DNA of 54,121 bases, taken from positions 1 through 54,121 of the IMG/VR virus record IMGVR_UViG_3300042540_000560; one strand, 5' to 3'. Both the position numbers and the translations under genes were made by a program. Under the pieces are notes generated by a model, which was not told the origin of the DNA, made no database searches, and was given only the letters and a program-made list of their open reading frames with translations. Shown here piece by piece: positions 31,554 through 39,879 of this stretch. This DNA is from a virus. Within the stretch, counting starts at the first letter, position 1. Every line of letters begins with the position of its first letter.

Positions 31554-33686
31554 TTATTTAAGTCCTTGTGGTCTATTTTTCATTAAACCTTTAAGTGGAT
31601 CAATCCAAGGCATTGCAGGTTTCTTCTTTTTCTTTTTAGATTCTTCACCATAGAATATGGAAGCTAGTCTAGCAAATGGTCCGAAAATTGGGTCAAACCA
31701 TTTAGTCCATTCCCTGAAGTAAGCTACACCAACACCTACTATTTTTACAGCATCAATCAACATGGACAGTAATGTTATGGTATCTAGTATGAATGGTTTG
31801 AATGCAATCATAAGTTCTACACTTACTTGGTACATTTTTTGTCGTAAAGTATTTGAAGCTGCATCCAATTCTGCAATTTCAGACCCATACTGTTTAGCAG
31901 TATTAAGTTGTAGTTGAAGCATAGCTAACTGATTGTCAAGTTTTTCTCCTAAAACTTCTGGAGAGAATGCAGTTATTCGTTCTGAAGTATTTTCTTCAAT
32001 TTGACTTAGTATGGAGGTTACCTCAAATGAAGCACCAGCAGCAGTACCTCCAGCAGCACCTAACGCTGAACCAGTACCTATACCTGCGGCTACCCCTGCT
32101 GGACCTCCAGGGATACCCATAATACCTCCAATAGCTCCTCCAATAAATGTACCCGTACCTTGAAGTCCTCCTGCCGTTGCACTAGCGACTTGACTTGCAG
32201 ATATTCCTCCTTTAGTTGTAGCTTGTGCTGCTGCTCCTAAAGATTTTTTAATTGGTTCTAACCCATTCATTAACAAGTTGTTTACCGCAAGAATAGCACC
32301 TATCGCATCAGTAGAACCTGAAGAAGATACTGGAGCGTATTTAAGGTTTGCTGCTGTTGGAGGAATGTTTGGAGGACCATTGTTAGGTGGTTGTCCTGCT
32401 GGACTAGCAGTAGTTCCAGTTGGAGGTTTACCTGATCCTCCACTTCCTGCTGCTTCCATTAACTGTTTAAGTTGTTCAGCAATACGTTCTCTGTTTGATT
32501 TTGTAATCGAAGGACCTTTAACAGAACCTCCTTCGGCTGAGAAAAACGTTTGAGATATAAACTTCTTTAGATCATCTGGAATGTTTTGATTCTGTTGAGT
32601 AAAGTAATCTGATAACTCTTTTCCTGTTTTACGTTCTCCACGTAGGAATGCTGCTCTAAAGTTAAATAGAGGGTCTGAGTATGACCCTGGGGCATATGTG
32701 CTACTACTCTTCGCGGGGAAGATTCCTGCTAAATTTTCTGGAGGAAGAAAAGAAGATGTAGGTGTTGATGGAGTGATCTTGGGGCGTAAATCTTCCGGTA
32801 GGAACTTACCTTGTTGGGATCGATACCTATCGATGATCTCTTCCCGAGTGAGTTCGGGTTTAACAGGCATGTACTTCTTAATGTCTTCTTTGACTACTGA
32901 GAACAAACGTTTTGACTCAGGTCGGTATTCTACTGGGGAAGCTTTCTCTTGCTCTTTCTTGGTGATGAACTCTTGAGCGACGTTGAATGCTACTTGAGAA
33001 GCTACTTGTTCCCATTGAGTGCGAACTGCTTTGTCAAATTGTTTTTGGTACTGATTGAGGATGTCTTGTTCCTCTTTCTTTACCTTAGATAGACTTTGAT
33101 TGACTCTTTCGTTGTAACCTTCATTAAATCCTTTATTAGCAAGACCTTTTAAGTCTGTAGTTACTTTGGTTTCTGACTCTTTGAAGTACTGGTTTAATTT
33201 AGCTTCAGTTTCTTTTATTTCAGAAATCTTTTCTTCGTAGAAACTAATTAGTTGTTGATCTGGCTCATCAGATGCTTTTAGATTTTCTGCTCTTACTTGA
33301 GCAGTTGTTCCAAGAAGATTAGCTTGATTAAGAACTCCAGTTTGAAGGTCTTTTAAGAACTTTAGTTGACGAACTGATTCGTCTTCTATAACTTTTGTAA
33401 GAGCTTGTTGATCTTTGGCTTTTTTACCTTTAAGAGCTACGTCTCTAGTAAGTGCAGGAGTTAAGATAGACTCTTTGTTTTTGAAAAACTCTGTATTGAA
33501 TGTACGTAGAAAGTTTTCAATACGAGCATTGAAGAGAGGGTCAGGCCCTAGTGTTTTATAGTCAGAGAAACTAGGAGCAGTTGGAGTTCCAACTGTAGAC
33601 TCTGATTGTAACTGAGATTTAGGAATGCTAGCAGGATCAACTACGTTTAAGTCAACTTCGATTTTGAAATTATTCTTTTTAGCCAT
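31554..33686 (-). CDS. Probable tape measure protein
   Basis: 710 residues. The N-terminal 260 are coiled-coil forming (Lys/Glu/Gln-rich), then a Pro/Ser linker including 'TSSFLPPENLAG', then a Gly/Ala-rich hydrophobic stretch (about 490-560: 'GGAIGGIMGIPGGPAGVAAG') and further hydrophobic helices to 690. This order fits a short tape measure protein that sets tail length and spans the membrane at DNA entry. It follows the tail-tube gene across a terminator. Confidence 0.75.
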   Translation of the reverse strand: MAKKNNFKIEVDLNVVDPASIPKSQLQSESTVGTPTAPSFSDYKTLGPDPLFNARIENFLRTFNTEFFKNKESILTPALTRDVALKGKKAKDQQALTKVIEDESVRQLKFLKDLQTGVLNQANLLGTTAQVRAENLKASDEPDQQLISFYEEKISEIKETEAKLNQYFKESETKVTTDLKGLANKGFNEGYNERVNQSLSKVKKEEQDILNQYQKQFDKAVRTQWEQVASQVAFNVAQEFITKKEQEKASPVEYRPESKRLFSVVKEDIKKYMPVKPELTREEIIDRYRSQQGKFLPEDLRPKITPSTPTSSFLPPENLAGIFPAKSSSTYAPGSYSDPLFNFRAAFLRGERKTGKELSDYFTQQNQNIPDDLKKFISQTFFSAEGGSVKGPSITKSNRERIAEQLKQLMEAAGSGGSGKPPTGTTASPAGQPPNNGPPNIPPTAANLKYAPVSSSGSTDAIGAILAVNNLLMNGLEPIKKSLGAAAQATTKGGISASQVASATAGGLQGTGTFIGGAIGGIMGIPGGPAGVAAGIGTGSALGAAGGTAAGASFEVTSILSQIEENTSERITAFSPEVLGEKLDNQLAMLQLQLNTAKQYGSEIAELDAASNTLRQKMYQVSVELMIAFKPFILDTITLLSMLIDAVKIVGVGVAYFREWTKWFDPIFGPFARLASIFYGEESKKKKKKPAMPWIDPLKGLMKNRPQGLK

Positions 33687-33710
33687 GATTGAACCTATTA
33701 GTCATTAAAC

Positions 33711-33741
33711 AAAAGTAACCTAGCACGATTGCTAGGTTACT
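33711..33741 (-). terminator. Rho-independent terminator after tail-tube gene
   Basis: GTAACCTAGCA (33716-33726) pairs with TGCTAGGTTAC (33731-33741), 11 bp, 4-nt loop, then TTTTGTTT on the minus strand. It would keep tube protein abundant over the tape-measure and later tail genes. Confidence 0.9.
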
Positions 33742-33781
33742 GTAGCTTTGATAAAGCATTTGACATATTACTGAATTTCAA

Positions 33782-34339
33782 TTAAGCAATAGTGTAGTAC
33801 TTTAAGAAGGTAGTGCAACTAGGACCTACACTTGAACCTGCTTCTGGCAATGGTTCAGGAGTTGGAAGTACTCGAAGAGTTACAGGAAGTTTTCTAAGTG
33901 CTGAAGAGTACAAAATGCTACTTGCTTCTGCTGCAAGAACGCAATTATGGAATGTGATGGAAGTTAAAGTTGATCCTGTTTGAGAGTTACCTACTGATTT
34001 GGCAGTTGATCCTGCACAAGGAGTAAGGACCAATGGTGCTGCCAAAGAAGATGTAAGCTTTCCAGCAATGCCTACCCAACCATGGTTTTCATTGTAAGTT
34101 TGGTCAGCATCGTGGTCATACGGCCAAACAAGTCTACGTACTCCTATTAAGTCAAGTTCCATCAAGACCATTCGGATTTGCATGTCGATACCTTGGAAGA
34201 CTTCGTCCATTACTCCACGATACTGGTCTGATCGAATTTCTTCTTGAACTCGGGTAGTGATTTGTTCAAACCCATTTTCAGTAGTTCCCAAAGGGTACCC
34301 AGCATAAGTAGCAGTAAAAGCACCAGTGATAAACGTCAT
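33782..34339 (-). CDS. Probable major tail (tube) protein
   Basis: 185 residues. 'FITGAFTATYAGYPLGTTENGFEQI' at the N-terminus and 'SDQYRGVMDEVFQGIDMQIRMVLMELD' fit the beta-barrel subunit of phage tail tubes. The C-terminus is proline-rich. The strong terminator directly downstream fits a high-copy structural gene. Confidence 0.75.
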   Translation of the reverse strand: MTFITGAFTATYAGYPLGTTENGFEQITTRVQEEIRSDQYRGVMDEVFQGIDMQIRMVLMELDLIGVRRLVWPYDHDADQTYNENHGWVGIAGKLTSSLAAPLVLTPCAGSTAKSVGNSQTGSTLTSITFHNCVLAAEASSILYSSALRKLPVTLRVLPTPEPLPEAGSSVGPSCTTFLKYYTIA

Positions 34340-34890
34340 TTTGAGTTAAGCTCCTGTAACAGTGTTTGCCGTTGAATTACCATTTTACGAATTTTAGCCT
34401 CATCGTGCAAGCTTTTTAGCTTATCCAAGATTTCATTGGACTTTTGAGGGGTTAGTGTGTTTAGATCGATTTTTTTTACTTCTCCAACTTTAGCTTTGAA
34501 AGAGTTTTCTGGATTGTCTTCATCGATAAACTCAACCCCGTCTAAAGCTATTTCTAAAGCTTTAGTTTCTTTTTCGATTTCAAGTTTTTGTTTTTGAAGT
34601 TTGCACCATTCTAAACATTTGTAACAAGTTGCTGCTTTATGAAATCCAGTAGTGTGTTTTGGTAATTTTGGAGAGTTACAAGCTGATACAAGTTTAGTTC
34701 CACTTGGGGCAGGCAATGGGGTGTTCTCTGGAATGACATTCACTACATGGAATGTTGGTTCTAAATTTGATGGAATTAGTAAGCAAATGTTTACTAGCTC
34801 ATGAAAGTTTGCATTTTCGCAACAAGAGGCTAAACGCTTGGATGGGGCGTAGACTCGCTTTCGGCAGATGGAACAATCGAACGGGTACAT
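34336..34890 (-). CDS. Zinc-finger plus coiled-coil protein
   Basis: 184 residues. 'CSICRKRV' and 'ASCCEN' (residues 5-25), then 'ATCYKCLEWCK' (about 87-97), suggest one or two zinc sites; the C-terminal 90 residues are charged helix. The 4-nt overlap couples it to the tube gene and it starts after element f. Perhaps a tail assembly factor. Confidence 0.6.
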   Translation of the reverse strand: MYPFDCSICRKRVYAPSKRLASCCENANFHELVNICLLIPSNLEPTFHVVNVIPENTPLPAPSGTKLVSACNSPKLPKHTTGFHKAATCYKCLEWCKLQKQKLEIEKETKALEIALDGVEFIDEDNPENSFKAKVGEVKKIDLNTLTPQKSNEILDKLKSLHDEAKIRKMVIQRQTLLQELNSK

Positions 34891-34905
34891 GAGGGGGTAT
34901 CCTTC

Positions 34906-34958
34906 TATGCAATGCGGAATTTAATAATTGGGGTGTCGGAATAAATTCAGCATTGCAC
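34906..34958 (-). promoter_or_regulatory. Start-associated element f with inverted partner
   Basis: Minus-strand copy (34927-34906, ATTAAATTCCGCATTGCATA) precedes the 34890 gene; an opposite-strand copy (34940-34958, AATAAATTCAGCATTGCA on plus) covers the stop of the 34947 gene. Together they form an imperfect hairpin of about 15 bp between the two genes. Confidence 0.65.
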
Positions 34959-35552
34959 ACGGTAGAGGCGACTGGGGGCTAGGAACCGACAGGCATAGGT
35001 GTGACCTGCCGGACGAATCGATGATGATTCTACTCCATCAGTAGCGTTAAAGTAATCAGGATATTTTGGATTTGGTTCTGCATCACAACTAAGGTATTCA
35101 TAACCATCACCGAAAGAATAACCAGTAGTTAGTAAGGTAAAAACTGAATCTGGATAGCTCTTGACATTCTTTTCTATGTAAGCTATAATACTGTTGTTTT
35201 CACTACTAAATAACTTAGATATAACTGTTATAACTATATCTTTAATTATATTAAGAGATAAATACTCTTTAGTTAAATAGTAACTAAGTCTGTCTGTTGG
35301 TGCTAATCTAGTTCTAGCTCCACAAATAACATCAAAAGCAACTCTATCTACTACGTAGTTAGATGGTCCTTCTGTTTTAGCTCCAACAATGTTCTCTCTG
35401 TCTTTACAGTAGATTAGTACGAAGAACTGTCCTACTGTGGGTGGTGGTTCATCTTTGGATGTGACGTAGATGCTGTCCGTACCTAAGATGTCTCTTAGTG
35501 GGGATTCCTCTAACTTAGCTTTTACGATGTCTAAGACTGCTTTCTCGTACAT
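34947..35552 (-). CDS. Putative tail terminator/connector protein
   Basis: 201 residues. An N-terminal helix 'EKAVLDIVKAKLEES' is followed by strands 'FFVLIYCKD' and 'VVDRVAFDVICGARTRL' and later helices, in the position where siphoviruses encode the tail terminator (after the head-tail connector and gpS-like genes). Assignment rests mainly on gene order. Confidence 0.5.
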   Translation of the reverse strand: MYEKAVLDIVKAKLEESPLRDILGTDSIYVTSKDEPPPTVGQFFVLIYCKDRENIVGAKTEGPSNYVVDRVAFDVICGARTRLAPTDRLSYYLTKEYLSLNIIKDIVITVISKLFSSENNSIIAYIEKNVKSYPDSVFTLLTTGYSFGDGYEYLSCDAEPNPKYPDYFNATDGVESSSIRPAGHTYACRFLAPSRLYRVQC

Positions 35553-36094
35553 TATTCTTCTTTCATCCTGTCCAGAAATGAGGGGGGTACAGGGGGGGTG
35601 CCTTTGAACCCTTTTCGTCTAAGGTAGTTGTAGAATAAGGGTAAGGCTTTATTAAGTGCTTCAGTCAGTAAGGAGTCTAAGTTTAGTACGAAAATGGGTC
35701 TAACCGCATCAACAGCATCAGCATATGGTACCTCAATCTCAACTGAGATGTTTTTGGTGGTAACCTCTACTGATTGTCCTGGAGGGGGAAGATAACGTCC
35801 ATTTCTAAAGTACCCAGGTTTCATAGCTTGCAACAATTCTCTAGTACGAATGTTGATAGCTACTTTACCTGAGTAGAGTATTTTCTTTCTTTGTTTCCAT
35901 TTAAGTGTTTTTTCTTTTAATGGTGCCCATTCATCTCCAAATGAATCTGAACCAGTTTGAGCCTTTTGAATGAAGGCTGTATAGTTCAACTTCATGGCAT
36001 GATAGAGAACCAAGTTGTTCAAATAAAGAACTAAATCTTGGTTCTCTTTAGCAGTTGGTGATCTACTTATTGAAATCCTTTTTCCTACAACCAT
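35552..36094 (-). CDS. Phage virion morphogenesis (gpS/gp10-like) protein
   Basis: 180 residues. 'DSFGDEWAPLKEKTLKWKQRKKILYSGKVAINIRTRELLQAMKPG' fits the W-x-P-L-...-T-x-x-x-K...L-x-x-(T/S)-G-x-L pattern of head-tail morphogenesis proteins. The C-terminus is 'PPVPPSFLDRMKEE'. It overlaps the connector gene by about 10 nt. Confidence 0.7.
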   Translation of the reverse strand: MVVGKRISISRSPTAKENQDLVLYLNNLVLYHAMKLNYTAFIQKAQTGSDSFGDEWAPLKEKTLKWKQRKKILYSGKVAINIRTRELLQAMKPGYFRNGRYLPPPGQSVEVTTKNISVEIEVPYADAVDAVRPIFVLNLDSLLTEALNKALPLFYNYLRRKGFKGTPPVPPSFLDRMKEE

Positions 36095-36585
36095 AGGAAT
36101 GGAATCATCCTATTTAGGAACTGTCCACCTACAGAACGAGTTGAGGTAATGGCATCTACCCGAATTGGGCTGAATGGAAATCTGTTGTCAGAGGATACGT
36201 TTTGGAATACTGCAACAGTGTTTCCAGAACGAGGTAGCTCTGACAAGTATAGTTCACCATCAGCTATTTGTTCGAGATCAGACATTGACTCAATGTACTG
36301 CTCTTGATAAAGAGATGGATTGCCTCTACGAATGGATAAGAGATAGCAACCAATGATAGTTGCTATCTCTCTCACTCTTGGTGATTGAGCTAGGTTTACG
36401 TCATCGAAGGACTTATTAAGTACTTGTTTGACTCGACCAGTAGCTCTTTCAATGATTTCGTAAAGCATCTCTTCATTGTCAGAAACATCGTCTGTATGGA
36501 GCAAAGCACCATCCTCAGAGAGGAGGCGTTCCATCTCCTCTTCTGAAGTAAACAGGTATGGGTATCTCTGACCTTGAAGTGCCAT
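36085..36585 (-). CDS. Head-tail connector (gp36/DUF1320-like) protein
   Basis: 166 residues. N-terminal 'YPYLFTSEEEMERLLS' followed by helices 'MLYEIIERATGRVKQVLNKSF' and 'VREIATIIGCYLLSIRRGNPS' match the small all-helical adaptor found just after capsid genes (Mu gp36-type). It starts 4 nt after the capsid stop codon. Confidence 0.75.
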   Translation of the reverse strand: MALQGQRYPYLFTSEEEMERLLSEDGALLHTDDVSDNEEMLYEIIERATGRVKQVLNKSFDDVNLAQSPRVREIATIIGCYLLSIRRGNPSLYQEQYIESMSDLEQIADGELYLSELPRSGNTVAVFQNVSSDNRFPFSPIRVDAITSTRSVGGQFLNRMIPFLWL

Positions 36586-36588
36586 CTA

Positions 36589-37764
36589 TTACAGTCCAGT
36601 TCGCCATACGTTGGCGTAGAAGAATGCATTAGGCATTGGAAGGATTGGAACGTAGTTCAAGAGCATCTTGACATCGAACCGTGGTGGATCGATTTCACGA
36701 GTACGCCATTGATGGAATCCGGTGATGGTACGAACATCGGATACTACGGTCTCTGCAACAGGTTCCATACCAGTTGCGAATCCAACCCAGTCTCCTGGAG
36801 GAGGAACAATCAAAGCGTATCCATCTGGAATCAAGGTCTTCCAGTTGTTAGCGTTGATTTGATTCGCCAAGTCAGGAACGACATTGTTGAGTACGAGACC
36901 TTCGTTGTAGATGTGGAAGGTATACTGTGGCAATGCTCGGAAGATAACCTTGTATGGACCGCTAGTTGGAGGTGTACCACCTTCAACAGGACGGTTGGAC
37001 AAGCTATCAAAGATGGTGAAACTGGTACCACCGACTTTAGACAACTGAGTGTTGTTAAAGAGGTGACGACCAGTGTTACCATTGAGAATGATATCCGTTG
37101 GTTGATAGCCAGAGACTCGGGCAGCAACTACGCTGATTTCATTCAAATGGTCAAGGATTGGGGAAGATGCTTGATCCCAACCTTCACCTGCACCGATGAT
37201 CCCACCAATGTCCCCAGTGTTACCAGCAGGGATTAGGTATTGGTTCTTGAGGATCGCATCTGCATCAGTGAGTTCACAGAGACGGAAACCCTCACCACCA
37301 TCACTCTTGAGTGCGAAACCACCTTGGAACATTTTGGAAACCATCCACTCAACAGCATTGGAGACCTGGGTCTTCAAGTGTTTAACTTGAGTAGCGATGT
37401 ATTTCTCTCCAGAAGCATCAACTGGAGTATTCAAACCAAAGCTACCAAGTTGACGAGTCATAAAGACCTTTTCGTCAGCAATGGTAGTCTTTGGGTGGAT
37501 ACGGTACAGAGATGCCATTGCAGTCCCAATAGGCTTAGGTCCAACTGAAGTTGGAGGGGCCATAGGTGCCGACAATGGAGCAATGGTACGAGTTGCTGCA
37601 ATCAAGTCATAACCGAAAGTACGTTGTTGGCTAACAACAACTGGGGTATCGGTTGGTTGAAGCTTGAAGTACCGTTGAAAGAATGATGCTGGAGTATGCA
37701 GTTGCTCATAAAGAGCAACAATTTGCGGTACTCGCATCAACTGGTCATATGACAATCCTGGCAT
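36589..37764 (-). CDS. Major capsid protein (probable)
   Basis: 391 residues. Features include 'DLIAATRTIAPLSAPMAPPT', 'AIEWMVSKMFQGG'-type helix (VEWMVSKMFQGGFAL), 'ILNGNTGRHLFNN' and a C-terminus 'DVKMLLNYVPILPMPNAFFYANVW', resembling the lambda gpE-type HK97-fold capsid family. The preceding decoration and protease/scaffold genes and the following connectors support this. Confidence 0.85.
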   Translation of the reverse strand: MPGLSYDQLMRVPQIVALYEQLHTPASFFQRYFKLQPTDTPVVVSQQRTFGYDLIAATRTIAPLSAPMAPPTSVGPKPIGTAMASLYRIHPKTTIADEKVFMTRQLGSFGLNTPVDASGEKYIATQVKHLKTQVSNAVEWMVSKMFQGGFALKSDGGEGFRLCELTDADAILKNQYLIPAGNTGDIGGIIGAGEGWDQASSPILDHLNEISVVAARVSGYQPTDIILNGNTGRHLFNNTQLSKVGGTSFTIFDSLSNRPVEGGTPPTSGPYKVIFRALPQYTFHIYNEGLVLNNVVPDLANQINANNWKTLIPDGYALIVPPPGDWVGFATGMEPVAETVVSDVRTITGFHQWRTREIDPPRFDVKMLLNYVPILPMPNAFFYANVWRTGL

Positions 37765-37799
37765 TTGAGTATTCCTCTCTTAATGTGTTAATTAGTTAA

Positions 37800-38630
37800 T
37801 TAGGTTGCAATGGTTGGGGTTTGAGCTTCCCAAAGGTTAGGAATTACAATCCATTTAGTTCCAGTACCGATGACTCGGAAAGAACCACCAACTTTTTCAG
37901 ATGAGGTGCTAAGAGCTACCGAGTCTGCTGCAATGTCGTTGTAACAAATCATGATGTCTGTGGTGGCACAGGTGAGTGTCATGTTTTGGTCAACAGCATT
38001 GAAGAAGCTGTACTCAAGACCTTGTTTTGGAGAAGCAGGAAGAGTAAAGGTGATTGCTGCAGCACCATTGGTGATGAACATTTGACCAGCCATTGCTTCA
38101 GTAACCGTGGTGTCAGCAGTTACCGTAGAAACAACAGAACCAGGGATGTAAGACGAAACATCATCGTCGAAACGGAAGGCAAAAGCCATTTGACGACGTA
38201 CAACGTATTCCAATGATGCACCAACGATACCGTCAGTGGTCAATGATGGAATGACAAGTCCGTTAGCCTTAACACATCCACTGAGGAGTACGTAGCCAGT
38301 GTAACGATCTTGGTCGGAACCAAGAAGTTGCATTTTTTGAGCAGACATAAGAACGCCTGCAATCTTTTGGGAACCATCTGTTGCAGATGGGTTCCATTGC
38401 ATCATCTTACCTTTATCTGCTCCAGAGGTGACCTTGCCAAGCAAGAGTCCTGGACGAAGAACGTCAGTGTAACTGGTGTTACCGGCATCTCGGGCCGATC
38501 CATCAATTACAACTGGAAGGTAAACTTGTTGATCAAGACGACCCCAAGTGATGTTGGTAGAGTTTACTACCTCATTGAATGGGGTCAGGTAATGTCCTGG
38601 CCCAATCCCGTACATATCAAATGAAAACAT
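37800..38630 (-). CDS. Head decoration protein
   Basis: 276 residues. 'VLRPGLLLGKVTSGADKGKMMQWNPSATDGSQKIAGVLMS' matches the conserved L-R-x-G-x-x-L-G-(K)...A-x-D-G-x-x-x-A-x-G-(V)-L core of gpD-like decoration proteins. A second domain of about 120 residues ('AITFTLPASPKQGLEYSFFNAVD') is appended and may reach outward from the capsid. Confidence 0.8.
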   Translation of the reverse strand: MFSFDMYGIGPGHYLTPFNEVVNSTNITWGRLDQQVYLPVVIDGSARDAGNTSYTDVLRPGLLLGKVTSGADKGKMMQWNPSATDGSQKIAGVLMSAQKMQLLGSDQDRYTGYVLLSGCVKANGLVIPSLTTDGIVGASLEYVVRRQMAFAFRFDDDVSSYIPGSVVSTVTADTTVTEAMAGQMFITNGAAAITFTLPASPKQGLEYSFFNAVDQNMTLTCATTDIMICYNDIAADSVALSTSSEKVGGSFRVIGTGTKWIVIPNLWEAQTPTIAT

Positions 38631-38661
38631 GAGTTGATTCCTCTCTTACTAGGGTTGGGAA

Positions 38662-39879
38662 TTAGACCAAAGATGCCATGTACTTGGCGGTTTCACTCAA
38701 GACTTTTTGATCGTCTTGAGACTCTGCACTCCAGTTACCACCCATTACGAGAGTTCCTGTTGGTGCTGGATGATCTGCCTTTGGAGGAACTGGCATAGTT
38801 TCCAAAGACATAATTAACGTTTCAAGCATTGGGGTAACAACTTCACCATCTTTGAACTCGATGTTGTAGTTGTCAGCTTGAGGGTAGAGGTTGGATTCAG
38901 CAAAAGCTTTGGTGGTACGGTTAGAACCAACCAGGGAATCGATACGGGATCGATAACCTTTGCGACGATCTGCTTGCATCGAGTTCTGCATTGCAGACAT
39001 TACAAGCAAAACCTCGCTGCTAGCTCCTTCTGGAGAGGGAGAAGAAAAATCTTCTTTAGCATAAGGTTTGTTGGTCTTTGGATTAACAACTTTGCCGTTA
39101 ATCAGGGCATCAACCTGAGATGGGTCTAGGTGGGACATAAGGAGTGGTTCCAGTTCAAAAGAGTCTTTCTTCGATCCGTTTTCCGCATTCAACAATTTAT
39201 ATTGACCTACGGCAATAGAGAGATATTTTACAAGATTGTCAATACTTGTATCAGAAGGTAGTTCAATCTTGCAATAATCTCTCAAGTCGCTAATCAATTG
39301 GGTTAGCATGGCAGGGCTTTCCGAACCCTCTTCGTCATCATTAACCATGTTTGACATGACTAGACAAGCATCTTGCTCATCTTTAAGTTGGAAGTTTTCT
39401 TGACCAAGTTCAATTGGGTGAGTTACCAATGCGATGTGCATGATAGCTTCCTCAAGAACTTCATCACTTCCATCAGTTACAGGGACGTTACGACGAGTGT
39501 AGATGGAGGTATCTTGCACCGTAGTACCTACTTTCCCTGCTGGAGTATTTGGATCATCAGGATCACCAGGAACATCAACAGTTCCTACTAATCCTAATTT
39601 TCCATCCTCCAGGACTTTAGTAACAAGTTTATCCCAAAATCCAGCATTTTCGGTGCTGTCTTTTAGGAGACCATTGTTACCAGTTGTGAAGGCTGTGATA
39701 TTGAAATCATGTTTCCAGGGACCTGGAACCTTAATACCACGATCCTTCATTTTTGAAAATGTGTCAACTAATTGATTTAGCCTATCAGGAGTCACACTTA
39801 CAAATTCGTACTGTTTTGTCTTCTCATTCCATTGACGGTACTTCCCCTCTTTGAGAACTACTTTTTCAAATTTTGCCAT
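38662..39879 (-). CDS. Prohead protease/scaffold (Mu I-like, probable)
   Basis: 405 residues. The N-terminal 170 look like a capsid protease: 'GPWKHDFNITAF' and 'AIMHIALVTHPIELGQENF', the latter typical of Mu I-like proteases. The remaining 230 residues are acidic and helical with a Ser/Pro linker (FSSPSPEGASSE, a repeat-motif site), as expected for an internal scaffold. Position directly upstream of the decoration and capsid genes supports it. Confidence 0.75.
   Translation of the reverse strand: MAKFEKVVLKEGKYRQWNEKTKQYEFVSVTPDRLNQLVDTFSKMKDRGIKVPGPWKHDFNITAFTTGNNGLLKDSTENAGFWDKLVTKVLEDGKLGLVGTVDVPGDPDDPNTPAGKVGTTVQDTSIYTRRNVPVTDGSDEVLEEAIMHIALVTHPIELGQENFQLKDEQDACLVMSNMVNDDEEGSESPAMLTQLISDLRDYCKIELPSDTSIDNLVKYLSIAVGQYKLLNAENGSKKDSFELEPLLMSHLDPSQVDALINGKVVNPKTNKPYAKEDFSSPSPEGASSEVLLVMSAMQNSMQADRRKGYRSRIDSLVGSNRTTKAFAESNLYPQADNYNIEFKDGEVVTPMLETLIMSLETMPVPPKADHPAPTGTLVMGGNWSAESQDDQKVLSETAKYMASLV

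Noticed and set aside
12341-39049. Repeated motif as short insertions into genes
   Set aside because: In the polymerase, helicase and UDG-like proteins the regions carrying the motif have the normal family length, so the copies are not extra DNA there; only the terL copy sits in an insertion.
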